Assembly: GCA_037178855.1 (NCBI GenBank)
Contig: JASJZC010000005.1
Coordinates: 10,850,001 to 10,914,000, forward strand
DNA length: 64,000 nt
Origin: Oscheius sp. JU75
Lineage: Eukaryota > Nematoda > Chromadorea > Rhabditida > Rhabditidae
Reading direction: 5' to 3'
Below the pieces are notes generated by a model, which searched no databases, was not told the DNA's origin, and was given only the letters and a program-made list of their open reading frames with translations. Within the stretch, counting starts at the first letter, position 1. The number at the start of each line of letters is the position of its first letter. The position numbers and the translations under genes are program-made. Positions 1 to 12,339 of this stretch are shown piece after piece.

Positions 1-170
1 ATATTAGCTTTTAACATCATATCTGATCATTTGCAATCAAAGAACAAAAAGACAAAAAAAGCAAAAAGATTTGGTCACCGCAGGGGGTCGACCGTGTTAG
101 CCAACATATAAGAAAGGATAAATTCAAGAATATACCGTAGCCCATTTTAATATTAGATTTTTGCTTTCAG

Positions 171-1061
171 TGGAAAGCAAGCCAAAAGAGACCTGCATTG
201 CCTACTTCCCAGTTGCTCGAATCTGCTGCGACTGTTTTCCTTCCAACATGCGATCTTCGATCCAAATGATGCTAACCCGTAATTTCTGCTATCATTACGC
301 TTTGACCAGCCTGAAGTCCAGCGTTTTGTCTACCGTGGAAGGAAAACCATTCAAGACCCATCAGATCTGCCTCCCCACTGACCCCTACGCTGATCTTTGC
401 CAGGATCTTCAAATTCTTGGAGTCGTCCAACATTGCCGAGTCACTTCCGTCCTGACAGATGTCTACAAGCCCGAAGAAGAGGGGAAAGTTAGGAAGTTTG
501 GAAAGCGGCTGGTCGAGCCTACCGTAATCCATTATATTGATTCTGTAATTTACAAAAGGCTCGAACCCATGGTTCCTAAACTCTGCACCAGAAAATGCGA
601 TCTCATCGCAACTTCCGCCTACCTCGACTTCAGGAACGTTCCGGCAAGTGGAGAAATAAGAAGAGCTGTCTCCAACGGGCTGAGAAAAGTGGCCTACATC
701 CGAGAGAAGAACTGGTGGAAATGGACCCTTGGAATATTCCTCAAAGTTGTGACTGTCGTTTTGCCTGTAATGCTGTTGATTGGCCACCTCTTCCCCGTCA
801 CCATACCTTATCTTTGGATAGCTCTGAGCATCATTGCTGCTGTCGGCACCGTCCTCTATTGCATGGCTCTGCACACTGAAAATCAAAGTGTAAGTTGGTT
901 TTTGAAACGTTGAAAAAGAAAGTTTTCAGTTGGCTTCAATTATGAATCTTGACGAAGAAGAGGAATTCCACATGCTGCGTCAGTATCACGAAAGCGCATT
1001 GGATGCTCCGAAAAGAGAGAAGGCCATAGAAAGGCAAAAAAAAGTGGGCTTTGGAATTTAA
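171..1061 (+). CDS. Membrane protein of unknown function, 5' end missing
   Basis: The first visible exon starts after an acceptor at 161-170 (tgctttcag), so the start codon lies upstream, probably outside the window. Exons are 171-889 and 930-1061, joined by a 40-nt intron with GTAAGT and TTTTCAG ends. The protein has a Cys-rich first third, a middle soluble part, then two hydrophobic stretches (roughly residues 190-235) that look like two adjacent membrane helices, and ends in an acidic and then basic charged tail. I do not recognise a family. The reading is continuous across the intron to a TAA stop. A pair of membrane helices near the C-terminus suggests a membrane-anchored protein with most of its mass N-terminal. 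Function unknown. Confidence 0.65.
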
Positions 1062-1101
1062 TAACAAAATTTTAAACGGTTCAATATTTGTGTGTAATTT
1101 T

Positions 1102-1376
1102 ACATGCTGAGTCGAATGATATCCGCCATGAAAGGATTTGGACTTTTTCGTGGCGGGACCTAGGAAGTTGTCGTTTTCATTTTCCCGTAACAGCGATAGC
1201 TCGTTCGACGAAAAATTTGATGTCAATCACAAAAAAAAACACACTTAGTAGCTGTATAATATATCGTTTCTGCTATAAACATATAACTGAAATAGTTGGG
1301 TCCTGCCACGAAACATTGGAACCACCGTGAATCGCCTTGAAACCCATTCATGATGGATATCATTCAACTCAGCATG
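1102..1376. repeat. Foldback element / MITE-like inverted repeat
   Basis: About 60 bases at 1102-1165 (starting ATGCTGAGTCGAATGATATC) reappear in reverse complement at 1316-1376 (ending GATATCATTCAACTCAGCAT) with scattered mismatches. The AT-rich centre holds no plausible ORF. This looks like a non-autonomous foldback element inserted just downstream of the first gene. No clear target duplication was found. Confidence 0.5.
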
Positions 1377-1529
1377 AAAAGGTATACATGAATAACTCGG
1401 TACTATCTCTGCGAGAAGGAATTTTTTATTTCGGACCAGGGCCGTATATACATATGTCCATAAGGGGAGATTGACGACTCTTAATTAGTTTTAAAGCTAC
1501 GACAAGCAGATACAAGATTTTTCAGCAAA

Positions 1530-2777
1530 TCGAGAAGACGGCTGCTAACTTCATCCAAAGCATCATTTTCATTCTGGATATGAGCACTCGAGTGACATCC
1601 AGCAATGAAGACGTCTCTCTTTGGACTGAAACGTTGGAAAGCTGCGCGCAAAGCTCAACACATCTTCCTCTCCTGCAGCAGTCCATCGAGTCGTGGTTCA
1701 AATCAGCGTCTAGAAGGATTCAAGAGGTAGCTTTTTCTTTCTAGATTAATCTACCTCAATTTTAGACTCAATTTGATCGAATCTTCAACGGAAAGGCGAA
1801 TTCAGACAAGAAACTCACAAAAAATTTTCCTTTGATGCCCTTTGCCTTTAGCAGCATCCTTGTTTCGGAGGTGAACAGGCGAAAGAAAACTCGAGGAGAA
1901 AGGAGCAAGAAAGCTATATTGACAAAGCTGGATATAACACTGTTGACAGTGGAAACCGAACCGGATCAACCTACAAAAGATTCTTGTCCTCTCTCCTTCG
2001 CTCTCAGCAAAACTTTGAAGGATCTGTTAACTCCGATGATTGAAGAGAATATCGCTGCTGTGATTGATCCAGTTCTTGGCGGAATCGACTCGACTTGGAG
2101 GAAGAGCCGAGAGGATAAGATCAAGCCCATCGAGCAGGAAGAGTCCGCCTTGAAGAAGAGACAGGTCCAACACAGCGCTGAGAGATTGGCCAGCGAGCAG
2201 AGCGTAGACTTCCTGGCTACGGATCTTCACAACATTTTCCAAAAGGATCGCCTTCCGAGAGGTTTCAAAGCCCATGCTGCAGCATATGATCCGGTACAAC
2301 TATCCTTTGAGTCCTCATTGCGCTAAGCCTATCTTCGATGCCTGTGTTACTATCCTCCAAGCTGTCAGTCCTTGCCTGAAGCAGGTAGACATCGAATTGA
2401 AGAGGGGCGACCAGACTATCTTTACTTACCACGCATTGAAAAAATGTGTGAAGAAGAATCTTCAACCGCTGGTCATTGGTCTTGAAAAGGATTCATTCTA
2501 CGTGCTGGAGGTGGCAGAACTGACCAAGAACCACAGGAAATATCACCATGGACTCTTCCAAGCTCTTCAAGAATATTCCAACACGTTCAGCGATAATTAC
2601 GGCCTGGATTCTCAATCCTTTGTGGACAAGTTACATTCGACGGTACTCGAGGACAAGAAATCGACAGACAAGAAGAAGGACCCTCTTGCGATGGAGAAAG
2701 GCCTTGATCAACGATGGGAAAGCACCGTGTCCTGGAGCGGAAACGAGAAGCTGAAGTGTGCTGTGGCTATCTGGTAG
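1530..2777 (+). CDS. Unrecognised soluble protein, three visible exons
   Basis: Exons at about 1530-1726, 1766-2203 and 2283-2777. The reading frame is already open before the first ATG (1580) and follows an acceptor (tttttcag) at 1520-1529, so the start may lie upstream. The second intron (2204-2282, 79 nt) has weak borders, GTAGAC and CTGCAG, but is needed to join the two frames: without it the middle frame stops at 2324. The protein is hydrophilic and helical, with a Lys/Glu-rich middle (residues about 90-200) and a more folded C-terminal half ending in a Trp-rich stretch. No signal peptide or membrane helix. No family recognised. Confidence 0.6.
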
Positions 2778-3147
2778 GAAATGATCCAACTTTGAAAATA
2801 CAGTATATTTAGATTTATTGCTTACTAACACAAAATAATCACACATTGCATGACTGCATGCCACTTACAATCCGCACCAAGGTCTTATCTATTCACACTG
2901 CCAGGTTATAATCTTTTTTTCGGTTTTTACAATGAAATAAATGTTATTCTATGTATTTTAAGAGAGGGGCAGCTGTTTTCCTCTCGTGTTTCCTATTCTG
3001 ACTTGTCAGAACAACATGATTAAGCGATCGGCAGTATAAAATAGGACAAGATTTGGCGCTTTTAGCCTAAAAGTCGTTTAGCTTAAGAGATAAGCTGGGG
3101 CAAAATGCCTAAAGGGGCCAAAATTCTCCAAAGAGCCCTTCAGTTCT
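2778..3147. other. Intergenic, no gene seen
   Basis: AT-rich spacer with an AATAAA-like signal near 2935-2941 that could serve the upstream gene. Nothing else is visible. Confidence 0.5.
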
Positions 3148-3983
3148 ATGGCCTTTTTCCGCAGCGCGGGTGTGCTCCTTCTAATCTCTGCGATGTTCCC
3201 CCCAGGTACATCTTTCTCTTTTTCTAATAAAATCCCCAATTCAGAGCGAGCGCATCTGTGCGAGTACGACGATGCGTATACCCAGGTGTTTTTGTGTTAC
3301 AAATGTCCAAGTGACTACCACGTTCAAATACTCATTGTTCACGAAGTTCAAGCTAATGGTGAGAGATGCTGAGGTTTGTTAGGTTTCTCAGTTTTTTTTT
3401 TACAGAAATGATTATAGAATGACACCTTCCTTATGGACAAAATGATTGATACTACAACATGGATGAACTTCACGTCTAGAGAAAGACACAATGTATTTGA
3501 TTGGGAGCACTTGTAACTGCTAATATCTCCACCTGTGACTCTGTTTCTGATTCTGTCTCTCTGTGTCTCTCTGGTTCTCTGTCTCACTGTCTCTTTGACT
3601 TCTTCCCTGTCACTGTCTAGTTCAACGATTTATCTGTGAGACTTATGGAGGAAGACCAATTCGTGAGAGACAAAATGATTGACGCTACCCCCTGGATGAA
3701 CTTTACGACTGGATACTATGTGGCTCTGACCTGGTGCTGATGACAAAGTTCCCGGACTCTTTCGAGTATTACCTCGACACTTATCACAACTGTTATGCAC
3801 AGAATGTACGTCACAAAATGTATGTTTTCAATTGGCAACGGTTTTCAGAATCGCTTCTACCTTTGGAAGACCGTGGGAAGAAATAGAGGATGCAACGTGG
3901 GTGCGTGTACACAGCTGCGTGTACATTATGACCGTTGGGCTTCCGAAGAAAAAGTTAAAAGAAATGAAATGAATTGTTGTTGA
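3148..3983 (+). pseudogene. Secreted Cys-rich protein, probably broken
   Basis: A start at 3148 gives a signal-peptide-like N-terminus (MAFFRSAGVLLLIS). A 39-nt intron (GTACAT to TTCAG) leads into a Cys-containing exon ending near 3357. Later exon-like pieces at about 3621-3805 and 3848-3983 encode a Cys/Tyr-rich domain ending NEMNCC and then a stop. Two problems argue for a dead gene. A TGA at 3679 interrupts the frame that continues into the last exons. A related piece at about 3405-3480 shares the same CAAAATGATTGA context. The frame after the TGA is otherwise continuous across a well-formed intron (GTACGT to TTTTCAG). I do not recognise the family. It could alternatively be a live gene with splicing I have not resolved. 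Confidence 0.35.
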
Positions 3984-4182
3984 GATATGATTGCCTGTCT
4001 CTCTGACTTCCTCTATTTTGGGAGCAATAAAGATAACAAGAAAGCGGAATAGGAGATAAATTGGTCGCCTAAATATCTAGTCAGCCTTTACTGATAAAAC
4101 TTTCGGTACATTTCTGAAAGAATATTATCACTCTGCTTATTTCTTCACACCACTTTTTGGATTAACTCTTAACAATTCCTAG

Positions 4183-6574
4183 ATGCATCGCATAGCTGAA
4201 CAGATGATCACGAATGTGAAAAAGTTCACAGAGAAAGACTTTACTGGAGATCCTGTTTCACTAGGCGAAGGTAGAGAGGGATCGGTTTATCGCTGGAGAA
4301 GCAATGATTTCGGGTTAGGATTATATTTCCAAAAGTGATATTTTCTTCAGACGCGACCTTGCAGTCAAAATGCTAAACACAGATCTTCCACTGAGCAAGA
4401 TGACGGAAGCACAGCTATTAATTAGGGTAAACTTTTAGTCAAAAACGCTAGGGCGTTATTTAGACCTCCAATCATACAAATATCATTACTATCTACGGCC
4501 TCTACCAAGATGCCAGTCGCTTTTCGCAGACTGGATTCAAAGGCTATGTCATGGAGTACAGTGAGATAGGCAGTTTGGATAATGGTGAGGGCTTTAACTT
4601 GTGCTATAGTCCCTTCAGTTGTTTTTAACACTGACCGAAGCTATCCCGACAGTCAAGTTTACGAGTGGATGCGACAAACTGCTTTGGGACTCCAACATCT
4701 TCACAAATCTAACATTATACATCGGGACATTAAGCTGCAAAAGTGAGAGAACTTTAAGCCAAGATACAGGCTACCGTTCAAGCATGATTCTAATGACAGA
4801 CGGAACTTTAAAAATATCCGATTTTGGTCTCTCCAAGGACCTTGAATCTACAGCTACATGTTCATTTGCTATGTGAGTTTTCCAAATCTTGCTCAATGTC
4901 TCTGTCTCTGACATTCTAAAACTTTTCAGGTGTGGCAGCCCTGGCTTTATGGCCCCAGAAATTCATCGCTTCGCATATTCCGACAAGTCCGATGTCTATG
5001 CCTTCTCAATGACTGTCTGGCAGATGTTTCATCGAGAGTAAGTTGTGAATTCTTAAGAACATGATTCTGCTTGCTAGACATTTCACGAGCTATCCGGACA
5101 TTCGGAATGGCATAAGAGAATACTTTGAGTTTGTGGAAAACTCCAGAAATCGTCCTGTCTGTAAACTACGAGTCGACGAAAAAGTGAGGAGTCTTCTCAG
5201 AAAAGGATGGGCGAATCTACCTGAAAATCGGCCACCCATTGGAGCTTTCATCACCCTCGCTAACGAACTTGTACAATGTGGTTCGAGTGCACCAATGCCT
5301 GTTCCATCTGCACCAATAGAAGATTCAGTTGTTGAAAGACAGCAAGAAATGCCAAAAGGACCTGTTGTCGGAAGACGACCGTTGGTGCCAGCTAAGCATG
5401 ACACAGGAGAAGAGAGGAGAAGAGAAGCAGGCCGGCTTCTTAGGGAGTTTTTCGAAAATCTGCACCTAAAGAAGATTGCGTGCAATTCGGATCCAGCTTT
5501 GAGAGGAAAGTCATATACATTCAACCTCATCACAATCAAACCGGAATTCTTCGCTAACAGAGTTCACCGCTACTTCGGATTGCTTAGTGCCCAGGAATGG
5601 GTGTCACTGCACAACTCCTTTTCCATACTCGCCAAACAAATTAGGGGTGACAAACTGGAAGGAAAATCTTTTAGAGCCTTCCCACCAAGCAACTTCTCCC
5701 AGGAGCAAGTTGATGTAATTGATAACTTTGTGAAGGCCCAGCCAACCCACAAAGGCCTTCATCTCTACGAAATTTGTTTGGCTGGCGGCGATGTTCTGGT
5801 GCTGACTTACACCCCGTCCAACAGTACTCCAAAGGAGATTGAACAATATGCAAAAACTATCGAGAATTGCTTGCCGCCCACCATACCGTCCATAACAAAA
5901 ACAGCGACAGTTTTGGATTACGTACCCGAGGATAAGCATCTACTCGAAGCTTTGAGAAGAAAAGTTCTCTGCATTGACACAACTGAAAAGTCCAGGTTTC
6001 ATGCCATTCTCGAGAGTGAGCTACTTCGTGTTTTGCAATAATAGCCAAATTTCAGCCATGATTAAATACATCGGTCGTTTCCGTGAGGATGAATCATCAA
6101 ATGGACCGTCACAACTTTGCTTGGGCAACGGATACAATCTTGAATTGATTATTCCGGAATTCCAAAAGAAACGGCTGAAAAAATCCATGTGGGCAGAAGT
6201 CAATGAGATACATGGACTCTTCGATAATATTGACGAAATCATTATTTTCGGAGACAGCAGCGCGAAGCATGACAAACCTTCCCAGAAGGACGTGGATTTT
6301 GGTGGTCAGGCAAAACTGATCTTCATACACTGTATCGACGGCCAGGTACTGGCGGTACGTACGCCGTAATATTTGTAATCCGACGCATTTTTAGACCCGC
6401 GAGAAGATTGAATCGATGAAAGTCTTTGATGCTATTTTTCACATTTGGAAAGCTACAGAGAAAGAGGATGTTCTTCTGGTTTTCCAAACTTTGAACAGGC
6501 TATCGTATGGTGACAAATGGGGAACAAAAATAGTGGATGGACGCCACGTGTTCCCACTTTCGGAGCTTGAATAA
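4183..6574 (+). CDS. Protein kinase with long unrecognised C-terminal region
   Basis: Exons: 4183-4313, 4351-4426, 4464-4584, 4619-4742, 4783-4872, 4930-5037, 5078-6015, 6056-6354, 6395-6574. The kinase domain fills roughly residues 20-280 and has the canonical landmarks: glycine loop GEGREGSVY, catalytic lysine in AVKML, HRDIKLQN loop, DFGLSK, and CGSPGFMAPE as the P+1 region. The HRD-x-K catalytic loop and all active-site residues are intact, so it should be catalytically active, and Ser/Thr-specific by the KLQN loop. The style is tyrosine-kinase-like (MAP3K/RIPK type) rather than receptor tyrosine kinase; no membrane helix. After a linker with several prolines (about residues 320-370) come about 370 residues of soluble sequence spread over three exons that match nothing I know. 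An alternative reading would stop at 6041, but the splice at 6016-6055 keeps the frame into two more convincing exons. Downstream signalling role is inferred only from the kinase fold. Confidence 0.8.
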
Positions 6575-6788
6575 ACTGTATGTACTTTTCTATCCATTTT
6601 TATTCAAAGCTGTACATCGTATTCGTCAGAGTAGGTCTGAAGTTCTACTCGTAAAATGCTGGGTCCCGAGGGAAGTTTACTCGAAATGCGTGCGACCAAC
6701 TTCTGGTCGGCTTTATCGTTGAGAAGGAGGCATAACGAGGGATATGTTTGCCTAAAGAGGATTCGCATTCCTGTCCAATAATTGTAGC

Positions 6789-8200
6789 TTACTTGAGGGC
6801 TTCTCTAATGTCTCTATGTTTCAAATTATAGAAGAAAAATGACAGTATTCCGTAGAAGTGATACCCGATGGTGACGATTGGTCCCCATTGCATGAAGACT
6901 ACCTGGAAAGTGGGCACTGTCAGAGATTCCAGTCGCTGTCTCTCTTTCTTTTTGTCTCTCTGTTGCTTTGACCAACCTTTCCTAAAATCATATCATACAA
7001 GTAGAGAGAACAAGGAAGTACAGAGAAGATGAGAACAATGAGGATGACCAGGACTGCGAGAGAGTTGATCTAAATCCTTTTCTATTTTGCGCGAACTATG
7101 TGAAAGAGCACCTGACGATACTGCTGTCGAGCCTGTTTATCCACACTTCTATTCAGAGGCGCATGGTAGCCTTTGAGGACAAAGAGCCGACAGATCAGAA
7201 TGATGTAGAATATAGAGAGACAGAGACCGAGCATGATGGTCGAGAGGAGGAAATACCAGTGGAAGAGAGGACCGGAGGAGGAGGTAGTGACGCAGTGGAC
7301 ACGGATCTGAAATACGTTCTTGAGAGAAAAACGGGTGGAGAGCGATAACTACTTGAAGGTTTAACTGTCGCGTTAATGAACCCGTTCTTAACCTACTTAC
7401 CATGAAAATATCGTCTTCCAGTATCAAAAAGGCCGCGTCGAAGATGCCCCAGGTCACGCTGACGATGCTGACCCATTTCGCGAACTGGGCATGATTCATG
7501 AAGTAGTGATCGCCTGGAAAGTAGATAGCGTGCATCCTCTCTCCAGCTATGGCCAACGTCAAAATTGCACGGATCTTCTCCAGGGCGATCTCGAAACTCG
7601 AGCCGATGAGTATTGTCCACCGTGGACAATTCAAGTTGTTGTGGAGGAAGAGGTTTACGTAGGTTGGGATGGTGGCGAAGCCTGGAATTTGCCTGTCTCC
7701 CCCTCTCTGTCTCTCTGCCTATCTGTTACTATGTCTATCCGTCACAATGTCACTCTGTCTCTGTGTCTCTGAATCTCAGTCCTTATATCCTCTGTCTCTC
7801 TGTCTCTCTGTCCCGCAACTGAACCAACCTGTCAAACTGTTCGTCACTGCGAAGGCATAAAACAGGTAAAGATGTGACTTCGACAGTAGTCTCGGATTCG
7901 CATGGAACGAGAACCACATGAAGGCATTGAGAACAAAGTTCAGGACTCCCGTCACAAATGCAGCCACATGAAAGACGGTGACACCACGGTGACCGAAATT
8001 CTCGGTCACGTAGCTCCACGAACTGTCGAGAACCATTAAGTCATTTTCCTGAAAACAAGTCAATTAGAGGTCCTGGTTTTTGGAGCTTATTGACACACGC
8101 TAGCCATGATGAGGAAGGAAAGAACAAACTGGATGTGCAATATGATTACGAGTTGCGAGCGGACGAAGAACGTCGTCCCAAAGTTGAAATGTGAGACAGA
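6789..8200 (-). CDS. Seven-helix nematode chemoreceptor-like GPCR
   Basis: Exons on the minus strand: about 8200-8099, 8048-7829, 7681-7401, 7306-7097, 7069-6977, 6902-6789. Each exon carries one or two hydrophobic helices, and the total fits seven. The last exon ends in a typical receptor tail (NLKHRDIREALK, then stop). Introns include hexamer-rich tracts of the TCTCTG type. The first exon opens without a convincing ATG, so the true start lies a little upstream or in an unrecognised exon. The family is judged from helix layout and nematode context; I cannot assign one of the named nematode receptor families (sr-type). Expected to sit in the plasma membrane, probably of sensory cilia. Confidence 0.65.
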
Positions 8201-10500
8201 GGAAGCGTGGGATTAGATGAATAAGACGTCTTTTACAAGAACATACAGGTGTAATTTATGCATATGAATCTGAAGATTATTGTCAAAAGATCAAATTGTG
8301 GTTCCAGGATTGGAAGACTACAAAAGCTGTATTTCCCCTCCCCCCCCCCGCCAAAAAAAATTACAGGAAATTAGAGAACGTTGGACCTGGCTTACATGAG
8401 CTGATCAGTTTTATGAACATTGTTTGCTGTCACTTAAACAGTAAAGATTGGTGTTAAAACTGGCTTAAATTCTTAATCAGGTTACTTACTGCTCGGATCT
8501 TTGGCTACAGTCTTTCGCTCATTTTGGTCATCAACCCTTTTCTAGATTAACAACTGTCAAGGAAATGTCTTAAACCGCAGGTCTTAAAGTAACCGGTGTT
8601 AAAAGTCCATGGCCAGTGCCGTTTTTTTCGGGTCTAAAATAAGGCTTTCTATATTAGCTATGTTCTGAAAAGTAGCGTTGTAGCAATTATATTTTGGAAT
8701 AAATTTTAAGAAGTTATTTTTAAGACTGGTAGCTTGAGACCATTTCCTTATCGCCGGTTAATCTAGAACGCAACCGATCTGGATTGTTTTCTTGGGAAGG
8801 CTAGTAGTCACTCTCCCTAACTTAATTGTGTAGCTCAGTTTTCTGGGTTCCTAAAGAACGATTCCAGGTTGAGAAAGCATACAGATTCCGCTATGTCTTT
8901 GCAAAATATTGCTAACAGCCTATTGGGTATGAAGAGTAAGAGACCGCGTGCGTAAGTAGTGAGTATGGTAGTGGAAGTAGATGTTGTTTGTTTCACTAAC
9001 TCGAGATCACTTCTTGGCAAGTTTTTACAGATATTTGCTACCTTGTTTTGGCTAACTATGAAATTAAGGTGCAGAGTTCGAAAATATATGACTTGTCAAA
9101 ATTCTTAAAAAACAAACGAAAGCAAATTAGGAAATAGGCCTATTAAGAAACCCTTTCGGTCTTATAAACACGGACACTCTGAGAATTCGGAAGCCTAAGA
9201 CCTAAGCCTAAGAAGGTAATTGTTTCAGGCATTTCTTTACTCGCGCATATATAACGAACTTATGAGTCAGTTATTATTCGCTTCAATTGAATAAAACAAA
9301 AATGTAGAAAGATACATGAGACGTACTACAAAGATACAGCAATAGTTCACATGCGTCATCCGGGTAACTTGGTATTTTTGTGGAGGGAATTTTCCTGGTT
9401 GTGTCAAAAAATACTGTTTCTGTCTCTCTGTCTCTCTGACTCTCTGTCTCACTCTGTATCTTGCTGTCTTTCTGTAAAAAAAATCAATAAAAACAATGAA
9501 AAGGTATGAGTCGAGCCACTATACTAGGCAATAAAACCTCGCAACAAATTTTTCTCATACGAGCTCAGCACTTTGGAGGTCAAAGTTTGAACGAGAGAGT
9601 AATGAGCGTGCGGATTGGATTCCGCACTCTGTTAGTCTCCCGTCCTAAATGTTATTTCAATCCAAATTCACCCTATTTTGCAGGAAACACGACCTCGTGT
9701 GACCCCTACCAATTCTCGTTACTCGCTCTATTTTGGATTCAAAAACTTCCTTTAAGCCTAGGGACAGGTGAAACTTAATACCTGTTTCCGACTTATCATG
9801 GGACCTATTAAGAATTTATGATATTGGTTCTGTGGAAATGACTTTTTACGGCAGCTGAATGCGAAAGAGTGAACAGGCACAGAATAGAAAAAAGAATCAA
9901 AATGTTCTTGCAGAAGGGAGATGACGCAAGAGGCGGTTTAGCATAGTACTACCCAGAAGGGTTGTTTGTGTCGGAACAAAATACCAAAGTGTGTGGGAAT
10001 GCTCAAATAACATGTTTTGCCGCAGTACGCTGGGTATTGTTCCATAGGCTTACTTACAAGATCTTGAGAACCGAATAGAGTACTTGCTACCGAAAAATGT
10101 GACTTCTGATTACCATTTTTGCCTGTAAAAACTTACATAGTAGGTGGGCATCATACGGTGGAGGTTCTGTGGAAGGTCAATGGCAGGGTCGCATGTCAGC
10201 TAGCCGATTTTTGCTCAAATTAAGGTGAGACCACCTTTTGACCCAATGAATCCTCCATCACCTTTCTTGTAGATCGTTTTACTACTTGATCCCACTCTCG
10301 GTTGCTACAAAAGATTTCGGCACAGTTAACCCTGTTGACGGTACAGTAACTATTTTCTCTTTCACAAATGTAGCTTATGAAAAGCCAAAGTTCAGGAAAA
10401 TGCAGAAAATACTTGGGATCCCCTGAAACTTGTGTCCCACTGATCTGAGTCCATAAACATGCTCTTCAAATATAGATAGCGACGAGCATGACGAACTTAA
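8201..10500. other. Gene-poor stretch
   Basis: No ORF here looks coding: the open frames are short, lack splice logic and have unbalanced composition. A short TCTCTG tract is at about 9421-9475. A Ser/Asn-rich ORF at 9506-9778 has no family resemblance and I do not call it. Confidence 0.5.
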
Positions 10501-10502
10501 AG

Positions 10503-10945
10503 GGAGTGCCTGGTTACGAAACCCGTTGGCGCGATTCTACCGTATTTCGCGCAGCAATTCAAACCAATTTATTCCAAAAGCCCAGAGAACAGATTTCTGC
10601 TCCATTTTTATTGGCGTTTGTAGCTCTTCTTGCGTTAGAACACTACTCTACACCGATGTGGACCGACAACATACAAGGAAAAAGTCAGTGCCAAAATTTA
10701 TCGACTTCTGACCACTTTCGTTTTTTTTGGTTTGCTATAACTCATTTAATCACTCTCTTTGCGATAAAACAGCTCCCCAGAGCTGGAAAACCACTGCAAA
10801 ACGTAAGAATCCTGAGCTTTTTAACTTTTTCGGCGCTCCCGCCAATGTTCTGAACTGTGCGCACCAACTTTGGACTATTCGACACAATAGCGAGACACTC
10901 GCTTTAAACATAGCTGGTGTAAGACCGGGGGGAAACGTCGGGTTC
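10503..10945. repeat. Dispersed repeat, copy 1
   Basis: The segment starting at the motif TACGAAACCCGTTGGCGCGA is found again at about 43090-43370 in the same orientation. Similarity covers roughly the first 190 bases continuously and recurs near the end (CAATAGC..GA.ACTC.CTTTAA). The copies differ by many small changes, so the element is old. No coding capacity is apparent. Confidence 0.6.
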
Positions 10946-12299
10946 GACATAATGGTATAGCTAAAGCACAAAAGCTGTGCATGATAACTGGATAGATGAC
11001 ATTAGACAACGAAATGGATCCCGGAACGGAAGAGTCACTCACAACAAGGGAAATGACTGACAGCAGAATATATAAGAAAATTTTGTATGTCGACATACAC
11101 GGAAAAGGCTAAAAACTGAACTGAAAAAAACACATGTCAGTTAAGTGAGATCACTTAACTTTCGTAGTATTCACTTTAGTCGGAGGAGCCCATTGTTCGT
11201 AGGGTCACGTAGGAAATAGCCTTAGCGATCTGGTAACGTTGGATTCGACCCAAAATCACCCCGATGCCTATGAATACCACGTTCCAAACACTCCCAAAGA
11301 CGCATTTATAATGGAATTCATCCGTAAGTGTAGGAGTAAATAGTTTATAGTGAGGACTTTGGGACTGAAGGTCGAGCGTAGCTAAGCTGGCGGAAATCTT
11401 TTTACAAATGAGATACGAGGGAGACCAATCCACATCCTGGCGTGCAAAAAGTACGTAGTGTGTTGTGTTGTTTTGGGAAAGTCATTTGCATCGCCATGCT
11501 CTAGGAAGAAAGTGAGGGGTGGGGAATACTTGAGCTAGTGAACTTGGCAGGAATAACCTGTGCTCAGTGGTTTCAATTAATGTATGCTCCCTCGTAATAA
11601 AATAAGCAGGTGGGGTGCAAAGAGTCAATGGGTGGTAAACTGGAGATAGACAGAGACAGACAGAGGCTGTGACAGTCATTGATCTAACGAAATAACAACT
11701 CAGTCGTTCAGTTCAAGGCTACCCATTCAATTTTCAAAGGTGTCAACTTTCAATAGAGCTTTGTGAGAGTCACACCTCGGAACCTCCTACACAAAAACAC
11801 GGGATTTTGCAACATATTCTTTAAGAATCAAGAGAACATGCGGTTCCAGCTGAACAGCCAATTATTCTGTAAAGAAATTAATTGGCCGGGGTTCGTGTTT
11901 GTTCGGCTGTGAGTAAAATTACCATCTGTGGTCTTTAGGTACCTGCCCTGGAGGCAGGAATTTGAAGTCAGAGCCTGAAAATCCTCATGCTCGCAACTTC
12001 CGTAAAGAATCAGTAATCCGGTTAGGGGGACCGCAGCTCATTATGTATTTTTGATTGAAAAACATGGGGCTATGTTCCACAAACATGAGTCATTAATGGA
12101 AAATGTCTGAAGGCGGTAGTATAAAACAGGAGTATCCTTTTATACCAATCATCTCTGTCCTATTTAGGTTCTGAATGACGGCCTTGTTTTAGGGAAATTA
12201 CAACTCTGTCACATATCACTCATTTGGGACGGAAGCATATAGCTTAGACAGAGAGATCTCTGAATCAAAATGGAGCAGGAACAGTGAAAATTCTGACTT
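10946..12299. other. Gene-poor stretch
   Basis: Contains a 10-base perfect palindrome (AGTTAAGTGA/TCACTTAACT, at about 11137-11158). A hydrophobic minus-strand ORF at 11176-11433 (85 residues) could be a relic of a membrane-protein exon but has no supporting exons. Otherwise nothing recognised. Confidence 0.4.
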
Positions 12300-12339
12300 T
12301 TTTTTAAATAAAGTATTTATAAAAAAAGAACCCTATCCC

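Noticed and set aside
2204-2282. Apparent frameshift in the unrecognised gene at 1.5-2.8 kb
   Set aside because: A phase-0 intron (GTAGAC to CTGCAG, 79 nt) explains the change of frame. Its borders are weak, so some doubt remains, but this is simpler than an indel.
7691-7810. Regular short repeats that could suggest a CRISPR-like or satellite array
   Set aside because: They are simple hexamer slippage tracts with no unique spacers, in a eukaryotic intron.
11176-11433. Hydrophobic minus-strand ORF that could be a receptor exon
   Set aside because: No adjoining exons, no conserved receptor motif, and it sits in a repeat-rich desert.
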